NCBI GenBank assembly: GCA_021106775.1 | Contig: JAIOTL010000070.1 | Location: forward strand, 1 to 9,632 | DNA from: Planctomycetota bacterium | Lineage (GTDB): Bacteria > Planctomycetota > UBA8742 > SKZP01 > JAIOTL01 | Reading direction: 5' to 3' | DNA length: 9,632 bases | Part shown: positions 1 to 6,300 of the stretch, piece after piece | How the letters are laid out: every line of letters begins with the position of its first letter | Position numbering within the stretch: the stretch's first letter is position 1 | Notes under the pieces: generated by a model | The model's input: only the letters and a program-made list of their open reading frames with translations | Database searches by the model: none | Told to the model about the DNA's origin: nothing | Made by a program: the position numbers and the translations under genes

Positions 1-843
1 CTTGTGCGTAAAATTCGAGGATTGGAGAATGCTGTTATTCTGCGTTACGGCTATGCTGTCGAATATGATTTCCTTCCCGCGTACCAGGTTGCCCGAACGC
101 TTGAGACCTACCAGGTTGAAGGTTTGTATTTTGCAGGACAAATTCTCGGCACATCGGGATATGAAGAAGCAGGTGCGCAAGGACTTATCGCCGGCATCAA
201 TGCTGCTCTCAAACTTGCGAAGAAACCGACTTTTGAGCTTTTCCGGGAGCAGGCGTACATCGGGGTTCTTATCGACGACCTCATATCAATTGTGCCAAAA
301 GAACCTTATCGGATGTTTACTTCACGGGCGGAATACCGGCTTCAGCTTAGGGCGGACAATGCTGACAGAAGGCTTACAAAACTTGGTGATAAAATCGGCT
401 GTGTTGATGAAAATCGGGTGAAACAAACGGAAATCAAGGAACAACAAATCGCTGAGGTCAAGAAAACCTTGCAAAAAACCGCAGTCAAAGGCGAAAAGTT
501 GAGCCAATTCTTGAAGCGACCGGAAATTAAGATTGCCGATTTATTCGATGAGTTTGCTGAACTGCGAGAGTTGAAACTGCCGAATGAGGTGTATCAGCAG
601 GCGGAAATTGACATAAAATATGACGGGTACGTGCAAAAACAGAATAAAGAGGTCGAAAAGCTGCACAGACTCGAAAAGCTGAAAATCCCTCGCGACTTCG
701 ATTACGACGCAATCGCCCACCTTAAATTTGAAGCCCGTCAAAAGCTGAAACAGATTAAGCCCGATTCCGTCCGCCAGGCATCACGGCTTGAAGGCGTTAC
801 GCCAGCGGATATCGCAATCCTCATCGTGCATCTTTCACGCTAA
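1..843 (+). CDS. mnmG: tRNA uridine-5-carboxymethylaminomethyl(34) synthesis enzyme MnmG (GidA), C-terminal part
   Basis: The reading frame is open from base 1, so this is a gene cut by the window edge; the GTG at base 4 is internal. MnmG, with MnmE, builds the cmnm5/nm5 modification on wobble uridine 34 of several tRNAs, using FAD, NADH and folate, in the cytoplasm. Visible signatures are YAVEYDFLP, the family motif FAGQILGTSGYEEAGAQG (bases 130-183), the EPYRMFTSRAEYRLQLR segment, and the helical C-terminal domain ending in RQASRLEGVTPADIAILIVHLSR-like sequence. About 280 of the usual roughly 620 residues are present, and the end matches the usual family end. One small oddity: the motif often written GQINGTTGYEEA has Leu in place of Asn. 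It is convergent with the next gene, with an 18-base gap and no clear terminator hairpin. Family assignment is firm. Confidence 0.96.
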   Translation, partial: LVRKIRGLENAVILRYGYAVEYDFLPAYQVARTLETYQVEGLYFAGQILGTSGYEEAGAQGLIAGINAALKLAKKPTFELFREQAYIGVLIDDLISIVPKEPYRMFTSRAEYRLQLRADNADRRLTKLGDKIGCVDENRVKQTEIKEQQIAEVKKTLQKTAVKGEKLSQFLKRPEIKIADLFDEFAELRELKLPNEVYQQAEIDIKYDGYVQKQNKEVEKLHRLEKLKIPRDFDYDAIAHLKFEARQKLKQIKPDSVRQASRLEGVTPADIAILIVHLSR

Positions 844-861
844 ACCTGCATAGTAAACTAT

Positions 862-1710
862 CTAATTGCTTTGGTTATCTGAATTTTCGATTGGGTTGTT
901 ATCTGCAGCTTCAGAAATTTTTTGTGCGATAATTCTCTTCTGCTTTTCAATGCTCGCTATCTGCGCTTTCAAGAATTTCTCGCAATTCCCAATACTTTTG
1001 TCATTTGTTACATGGTTTATCGCTTCCCATGTATGAAAACCATCGAATCCGTTATATTTAGGGTTTATACCAGAAATCGACGCAAAAAACTGATAATAAT
1101 GCTCAAGGTCATCAAGTGATTTCATCTGCTTCCAAAAATACAATGGCTGCGCAAGTTTACCCTTCGAGCGAATGGCTTCAATAAAATTGATAAACAAACG
1201 TCTATCCTGCCACCTGAACCCAGATAACTCATCAATTTCGGTCAATCTTAAAGCAAGCATGTATAAACTGTTGTCAGCATCGGGACCAAGTACAAATTCA
1301 ACCTCCCACAACCACTCCTGCACATCAATCAGTATTACCGGTGAAATGCTTGGTACAAGTGAACTTATGAAAGTTACCTGCTTGTAATTTCTCTCTTTCA
1401 GCTTATTTGCGAGAATGAACAATGAGTCAGTCGAACGCAGTTCAAGCTGTTCCCAGTTCACAAGCATGCTCCCGAAAAATTCTTTTTCAAGTAACGTAAA
1501 TTTATGACTTTGGTCAATCGCCCAGAAACATGTTGCATGTTCAGATACATTCTTGAGTTTCATAATGTAATCGTGTAAAATCCCGCGCCAAATCGTGTTT
1601 TGCTCTTCCTTGCTAAAAAATTCCTTCAAGGCATCTTTAATTTGCGAAAAATCTAGCACGACAATTATGGCGTTTCGCTGCTGATTCTGCTTAGGTGTTA
1701 GAAAAATCAT
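862..1710 (-). CDS. Hypothetical protein, 282 residues, last gene of a kinase operon
   Basis: I do not recognise this protein. The ATG at 1710 lies 24 bases after the stop of the membrane kinase and is preceded by a purine-rich AGAAGAAAG stretch that could act as a weak ribosome site, so the two are probably co-transcribed and possibly translationally linked. No signal peptide or membrane segment is visible, so it is probably cytoplasmic. The N-terminal half has an alternating strand-helix pattern: a hydrophobic strand ending in Asp-Phe-Ser (NAIIVVLDFS, about 13-22), a strand ATCFWAID (59-66), a long helix and another strand (LKERNYKQVTFISS, 104-117). This loosely recalls a von Willebrand A/Rossmann-like fold, but the full DxSxS metal motif is absent, so that is a guess. 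The middle is rich in Trp and Phe. The C terminus (about 243-270) looks like a charged helix or short coiled coil, ending in an Asn/Ser-rich tail. Function is unknown; context suggests a partner or substrate of the kinase. Confidence 0.8.
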   Translation of the reverse strand: MIFLTPKQNQQRNAIIVVLDFSQIKDALKEFFSKEEQNTIWRGILHDYIMKLKNVSEHATCFWAIDQSHKFTLLEKEFFGSMLVNWEQLELRSTDSLFILANKLKERNYKQVTFISSLVPSISPVILIDVQEWLWEVEFVLGPDADNSLYMLALRLTEIDELSGFRWQDRRLFINFIEAIRSKGKLAQPLYFWKQMKSLDDLEHYYQFFASISGINPKYNGFDGFHTWEAINHVTNDKSIGNCEKFLKAQIASIEKQKRIIAQKISEAADNNPIENSDNQSN

Positions 1711-1734
1711 CTTTCTTCTGCTTTCTAAATTATC

Positions 1735-4677
1735 CTATTCAGTCTCTTTATCGTCAGTTATTTCATCAATACAGCAATTGAATTTTTCAAGCCAATATTT
1801 GTATCTAAATCCCTTTTTTGGAGTAAACTCTTTGCGATAATCAGAAACCGTGTCAGCAAGCGAATCATAATCCTTAATTTTGCTATTCTTCAATAATATT
1901 AACAGGTTTATCATTCTCTTAAAATCCTGACACTGCGGATCGCGATATTTCAGGGAATCATGATTTAGAAGTAAGGTCATAAAATCCAGTTTGTCCAGCA
2001 TTGTCAGATTTTCAACACCAGCATAATTATCTATCGATTCCACGTGAAAAAGCTTATTCCGTGATTTTTGCTTGATATATTCATCGGCAATTCCGGAATT
2101 AATAATCAGTTTCAGAACCGCTATACAGAAGTTCATATCTGCTTCAGGAATATGCAAATCACGGTCAAAAAAGCGTCTGATTATCTTTGCTTCAATCAAT
2201 ACTGATTGCTCAATGTCGATATTCCCGTATTGGCTGATAACACCATCACCACTGAGAATTGTTTTGTTTTGTGCAATATCGAGCAACAGATTATGTGAAT
2301 AAATCGAGTTGAACGCAGATTCAGCATAGAGATAACAGGCATAAAGGATTTTATTCATCTCATCTTGCGGAAAACTGTCGTCAGCAAGCAAAGATTCCAG
2401 CATGTTTATGAATCCTGCGAAGTCTCGATTTTCAAATAGATTCTGCAGATACATATATTCAAACTGTGCAGGTTTGTATTTCGATATTAAATCCTTAAAC
2501 TCAGCAAGCTTCACATTTGCATCTTCAGAACTCAAACTGCCAATTATTCTCTGGCATAAAATACTTTTAAATTTCGATTCATAAAATAATTCGTAATTCT
2601 TTCTGACCTTAGCAAACAAAGTTTTCTGCTGATAGTCAATTAAAGCTTCCTCGAATAAACCAAGGTTGAAAAGTCTGTCAGGCTTCTCAAGCTCATGGGT
2701 GGCGGGTGAAATTAGAGACAACTTCATCGAGGAGATGACTACAGGAGTATTTATGCTGAGAAAGCCGAAATGCCCGCCCTTAACCAATGGAATTGGATAT
2801 TCATCAGTATAATTGAGCGTAAATAATTGCCGGAACAAGTCTTGAATCTCAATGCTGAATCGTCCGTTATTCACCTGAATTTTTACTTTATAATTCTGAG
2901 CATCAAGAATGAATGACGAATCACCTGTTTTAGCAACGCCATTTCGATAAAATACCCATCCTGAATTGTCGTTTGCGCCTATCGTTAGCAAATATCCCTT
3001 TTCCAAAACCGGGTCAGAATAGGATTTAATTTCGGATACAGTTTCATTGCTGGTAAGGAAAAAGCTGAAATTCGGACATTCTTCCTCGAAAGGCAGGATT
3101 TCGATATTTAACTCGATTTTGAAATCTGTCGAACCGATTGGTTGAGATAACATCATACCGGCAAAATTATTTTGCTCGAAACTCTTTGAAAAAGGCTCAG
3201 TGGAATTATTTATCCAGATTTCGTCGTGCAGCCAGAGATCACGTTCATATTTCGCCGAATTTTTGTCGTCGTTTTCAATGCCGATAATCTTAAAACGCCG
3301 CTTTTCCAGCCCTACAACATCAGTTTTCGTGATTGTCAATGGACTTATCACGTCGAGTCTGTCAATCTCACCTCTAAAATATCCGCTAAGAACAAATATG
3401 CTGATAGCAAGCATAGCAAAAAGAACTGAGTAAATCATATATCTGTATGAATAAATCTTGGTCAGTAAGCGATTAATCGGCGTATTCTGTCGGGCGGAAA
3501 CCCAATCGCCTCTAAGATACTTTTTCAGGTCACTTGCCAGATTCTCTGAATTTTCGTAGCGGTCACCTTGTTTTTTCGACAAGCATTTCAAGATGATTGC
3601 CTCAAGGTCGGGTGAAATCGATGAATTATACCTTCTCGGTCTCGAAGGTGTGTTATTCAGTACCTTGACGAGAATCTGCATTCCGGTTTCACCTTCAAAC
3701 GGTGCTTTGCCGGTTATCAACTCATATAAAGTCGCACCAAGCGAGTAAACATCACTGCGAGAATCCAGCATGTCCTGCATACCTCGGGCCTGCTCGGGTG
3801 GCATATAAGGCGGTGTTCCAAGAGTTACGCCAGATTGAGTTATCTTGATGTCCGATTTAATGTCCTTTGCCAGCCCGAAGTCAACAATCATCGGCTCACC
3901 CGTGTGCTTATCCAGAAGAATGTTGCTTGGCTTTATATCCCGATGAATAATTCCTCGTTGATTTGCATAATGAATGCCTTTTGCAGACTTTATAATTAGT
4001 CGTACCGCGTGGTTTACAGGCAGCGGTTTGTGTTTTATCAACTGCGAAAGAGATTCACCTTCGACAAATGCCATTGTGAAAAAGAGCCAGCGTGTGTTTA
4101 TTGCAGCACCTTCAGCATCGATTGTACCGATGTCATAAACCGCAACAATATTCGGATGCTGCAGCCTTGAAATATGGTCAATCTCCTGCTTAAATCGATT
4201 AATTCTGTCAACATGCTGATTATCATCTTCGTTCGACATGACCTTAAGCGCGACAATACGGCTGTGCATTTCTTCGTGCCTTGCCTTGTAAACTACACCG
4301 TTTGGACTGCGCGAGATTTCTTTGAGCAAATAATATTTACCGAGTTTATGTAACTTTTCGGTTTTATCCTGCTCTGCTGACTCGGCTACATACGGTGGTT
4401 GATGTTCCGGTAACTCATCTGCTTTCTCCAATCCTGGATTCTCAATAAGAGTTTTTGTGGATTGAACGTCGGGTTGCAAAGTTTTCGAGGTTTTATCGCC
4501 GCTATCGCTGACTAATGAAGAAAGCGTATATTCTGTCTTGGTAACCTTAACATCTTTTTTCAATGATGTTGATTCTTCTGTGTTTGCATTCTCAGCATCT
4601 TCAACGCCCTCAGCATCTTTCGCATTGAGGATATTATTTTGATTCGTAGATTCATTATCGTCTGCATTCATATTCAT
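1735..4677 (-). CDS. Membrane Hanks-type Ser/Thr protein kinase with large C-terminal outer domain
   Basis: Numbering is from the ATG at 4677. An in-frame TTG at 4680 is also possible, but a GGA lies 5 bases before the ATG. Residues 1-105 form an acidic Thr/Ser/Asn-rich tail. The kinase domain is about 113-390: VALKV Lys145, helix-C Glu165, HRD 245-247 with Lys249 and Asn252, DFG 266-268, GTPPYMPPEQ (287-296), SDVYSLG and the late Arg in DRY. The glycine loop is unusual: ISRSPNGVVYKA, so two of the three Gly are Ser; the other catalytic residues are intact. One transmembrane helix (about 413-433) follows. Residues 435-660 look beta-rich and resemble the concanavalin/LamG-like jelly-roll modules common after planctomycete kinases; this is by impression, not by motif. 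Residues 665-970 are helical, starting with a TPR-like stretch (DRLFNLGLFEEALIDYQQ). The region after the helix should lie outside the membrane, suggesting a sensor. The 282-residue gene follows after 24 bases. Kinase identity is very sure; the outer domain names are inference. Confidence 0.95.
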   Translation of the reverse strand: MNMNADDNESTNQNNILNAKDAEGVEDAENANTEESTSLKKDVKVTKTEYTLSSLVSDSGDKTSKTLQPDVQSTKTLIENPGLEKADELPEHQPPYVAESAEQDKTEKLHKLGKYYLLKEISRSPNGVVYKARHEEMHSRIVALKVMSNEDDNQHVDRINRFKQEIDHISRLQHPNIVAVYDIGTIDAEGAAINTRWLFFTMAFVEGESLSQLIKHKPLPVNHAVRLIIKSAKGIHYANQRGIIHRDIKPSNILLDKHTGEPMIVDFGLAKDIKSDIKITQSGVTLGTPPYMPPEQARGMQDMLDSRSDVYSLGATLYELITGKAPFEGETGMQILVKVLNNTPSRPRRYNSSISPDLEAIILKCLSKKQGDRYENSENLASDLKKYLRGDWVSARQNTPINRLLTKIYSYRYMIYSVLFAMLAISIFVLSGYFRGEIDRLDVISPLTITKTDVVGLEKRRFKIIGIENDDKNSAKYERDLWLHDEIWINNSTEPFSKSFEQNNFAGMMLSQPIGSTDFKIELNIEILPFEEECPNFSFFLTSNETVSEIKSYSDPVLEKGYLLTIGANDNSGWVFYRNGVAKTGDSSFILDAQNYKVKIQVNNGRFSIEIQDLFRQLFTLNYTDEYPIPLVKGGHFGFLSINTPVVISSMKLSLISPATHELEKPDRLFNLGLFEEALIDYQQKTLFAKVRKNYELFYESKFKSILCQRIIGSLSSEDANVKLAEFKDLISKYKPAQFEYMYLQNLFENRDFAGFINMLESLLADDSFPQDEMNKILYACYLYAESAFNSIYSHNLLLDIAQNKTILSGDGVISQYGNIDIEQSVLIEAKIIRRFFDRDLHIPEADMNFCIAVLKLIINSGIADEYIKQKSRNKLFHVESIDNYAGVENLTMLDKLDFMTLLLNHDSLKYRDPQCQDFKRMINLLILLKNSKIKDYDSLADTVSDYRKEFTPKKGFRYKYWLEKFNCCIDEITDDKETE

Positions 4678-4830
4678 CAAATTCCATAACTTACTGTAAT
4701 ATAGTCATTTTACACGTAATATGTTTGCTAATATCTGCTTTGGCTGACAATTAAACAATAAACATCATATCATACAAAATTTAAATACTTATCCATCACC
4801 TTCAATTGTGTAGAGAAAATATCCAAACCA
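4678..4830 (-). promoter_or_regulatory. AT-rich leader upstream of the membrane kinase
   Basis: This non-coding stretch lies before the membrane kinase and after the repeat. Read on the minus strand it holds a TTGTCA box (4750 to 4745) resembling a -35 element, but no good -10 sits 16-18 bases downstream of it, so I cannot place a promoter. Its length (about 150 bases free of genes) makes a separate promoter for the kinase and its 282-residue partner plausible. No small ORF, hairpin or riboswitch is recognisable. Confidence 0.3.
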
Positions 4831-4904
4831 TGTCATTCCCGTGAAAACGGGAATCCAATCTATCAAAGTGTAAAGTTCTGGATTCCCAATCAAGTTGGGA
4901 TTGA
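4831..4904. repeat. dRS3/REP-like nested inverted repeat
   Basis: The unit starts TGTCATTCCCG and ends GGGATTGACA, so its two halves are imperfect reverse complements of each other. Each half is itself a palindrome. The first (4835-4854) is ATTCCCGTGAAAACGGGAAT, an 8-bp perfect stem with a GAAA loop. It fits exactly the ATTCCC-N8-GGGAAT pattern known as dRS3 in Neisseria and seen as dispersed repeats in other bacteria. The second (about 4882-4902) has a 6-bp stem TCCCAA/TTGGGA. A translated shadow gives the DSRFHGND-type peptide often mis-annotated as a small protein. Such repeats are thought to be moved by REP-associated tyrosine transposases; none is in the window. It lies between the two kinase genes, about 55 bases after the stop of the FHA kinase, and may act as a transcript-end or mRNA-stability element. 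There is no T-run, so it is not a classical terminator. Confidence 0.75.
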
Positions 4905-4959
4905 CATCGAGGGCTCTTTGTCATTGTGAGTAAGGATAATGTCGGAATTGCTGGCTGAA

Positions 4960-6174
4960 TTATGTTTTTGGGACTGCAGAGAGACATCGTTCGAGATTTT
5001 TCAATATGTCCGTTGGATTTTGATACCTGTTTTCCTTCTTTTTCCGAAGCGCTTTCTCAACCACTTTCCAAATATCTTTATTCAAGTCATCAACGATTTC
5101 AGTCAAAGGTTTCGGCTGTGCATTTTGGATTAACTCGACGAATTCCCAGATACCATCAGCATCGAACGGCGGATTCCCACTAATCATATGATATAAAGTT
5201 GCACCAAGCGAATAAATGTCGGCACGCTGGTCAGCACTTCGCGCATCTATCGTCTGTTCCGGTGCCATGTAATGCAGAGTTCCAATGCCTTCGCCACGCT
5301 GCGTAATTGATGCGGCACCTGCAGTTTCCTTAATTTTCTTCGCAAGTCCGAGGTCTAAAAGCTTTACGACACCCTGAGGTGTGATGAGAATGTTGTCCGG
5401 CTTGATGTCGCGATGAATAATATTCAGGCTGTACGAATATTCCAACGCTCTGGCAACCTGAACCGCTACTTTTAACGCACCACGCGGGGAAAGCCTGCCT
5501 CGAAGGTCTAAAATCTCCTGCAATCCATGCCCTTCGACAAGTTCCATAACCAGATAATAGGTATCCTTATATTCGCCAAAATCCAGCACCTGCACAATAT
5601 TCGGGTGAATCAGCTCTTGACCCGTCTCAAATTCACGCTTGAATCGCTGAACCTGGTCTTCTTCCATCGCAGCACTTTTACTCATTATCTTCATGGCAGT
5701 CCAAATCTCGTTCTCCTCGTCCCATGCCTTGTACACAGCACCCATGCCCCCTTCACCAATTTTTTCAACAATCTTGTACTGCTTGATATTCTTGCCCATC
5801 AATGGGTCGGAGTAATTGTCCCTTTCAACCTCAAGCTTTTTAACGGTAAATTCGCTTTTATTCACTTCTTCCTGCTCGCCCAAACTAAACTCAAGCCGAG
5901 TATTCCCTATGCGGATAATATCACCGACATCAATGTTCTGCTTTGAAACCTTCGAACCGTTAAGATATGTGCCGTTTTTTGAACCGAGATCTGTCAGGTA
6001 GTATTTTTGGTTTTCTTTGGATATTGAACAATGACGTCTGGAAAGAACCGGCTCTTCCAGAACAATGTTGCACGTAAGTTCTCTGCCGATAATTGTCCTG
6101 ACCTGGGCAAGTGAATACTCAGCACCCATTTTGTCGCCTGTCAAAACTCGCAGATTTGCTCGTTTGCTTACCAT
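4960..6174 (-). CDS. Soluble FHA-domain Ser/Thr protein kinase
   Basis: This is a 404-residue protein with two domains and no membrane segment, so a cytoplasmic kinase. The N-terminal FHA domain (about 7-98) binds phosphothreonine peptides in this family and keeps the core residues: Gly30-Arg31, Ser45-Arg-Arg-His48 and the LGSKNGTYLNG stretch (63-73). A charged linker leads to a Hanks-type kinase domain (about 132-395) with a textbook glycine loop GEGGMGAVYKA (140-150), Lys162, helix-C Glu181, HRD 254-256, Lys258, Asn261, MAPEQ (303-307) and ADIYSLG. The metal-binding motif reads DLG (274-276) rather than DFG; the Asp is kept and DLG is common in bacterial kinases, so activity is expected. 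The start is the ATG at 6174; a GGAG lies 12 bases upstream, rather far. The order FHA then kinase in one chain means it can bind its own or a neighbour's phosphosites. The membrane kinase follows after about 282 bases containing a repeat. Identification is firm; substrates are unknown. Confidence 0.96.
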   Translation of the reverse strand: MVSKRANLRVLTGDKMGAEYSLAQVRTIIGRELTCNIVLEEPVLSRRHCSISKENQKYYLTDLGSKNGTYLNGSKVSKQNIDVGDIIRIGNTRLEFSLGEQEEVNKSEFTVKKLEVERDNYSDPLMGKNIKQYKIVEKIGEGGMGAVYKAWDEENEIWTAMKIMSKSAAMEEDQVQRFKREFETGQELIHPNIVQVLDFGEYKDTYYLVMELVEGHGLQEILDLRGRLSPRGALKVAVQVARALEYSYSLNIIHRDIKPDNILITPQGVVKLLDLGLAKKIKETAGAASITQRGEGIGTLHYMAPEQTIDARSADQRADIYSLGATLYHMISGNPPFDADGIWEFVELIQNAQPKPLTEIVDDLNKDIWKVVEKALRKKKENRYQNPTDILKNLERCLSAVPKT

Positions 6175-6286
6175 TGTATAACTTTACTCCAAAGCATTCC
6201 CTGTGCATATATTCTAAATCAAGTTTACAATACAGACCCTAGGTCAAATAACTCCTGTGTCATAGTGCCAATATTGCTGAAGCAAA

Positions 6287-6300
6287 GCAGGTTTACCTGC
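6287..6300 (-). terminator. Weak hairpin over the permease stop codon
   Basis: GCAGGTTTACCTGC is a perfect inverted repeat whose centre contains the TAA stop (minus strand) of the permease fusion. On the minus strand the stem is followed by TTTGCTTC, a poor T-run, so it could slow or partly end transcription before the FHA kinase, but it is short. The following gap of about 118 bases (6175-6292) also contains the interrupted palindrome GACCCTAGGTC (6235-6245). No convincing promoter is visible there. Confidence 0.25.

Noticed and set aside
2..421. 139-codon plus-strand ORF in another frame of mnmG
   Set aside because: It overlaps conserved MnmG motifs in the correct frame; it is a shadow.
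844..861. Terminator between the convergent mnmG and hypothetical genes
   Set aside because: Only 18 bases separate the stops and no stem with a T-run is seen.
4802..4987. 61-codon minus-strand ORF with a DSRFHGND-like peptide
   Set aside because: It is the translation of the dRS3/REP-like repeat and runs into the end of the FHA kinase gene; such peptides are a known artefact of this repeat.
5527..5946. 139-codon plus-strand ORF opposite the FHA kinase
   Set aside because: It lies entirely antisense to a well-conserved kinase and FHA region, has no recognisable domain and no ribosome site.
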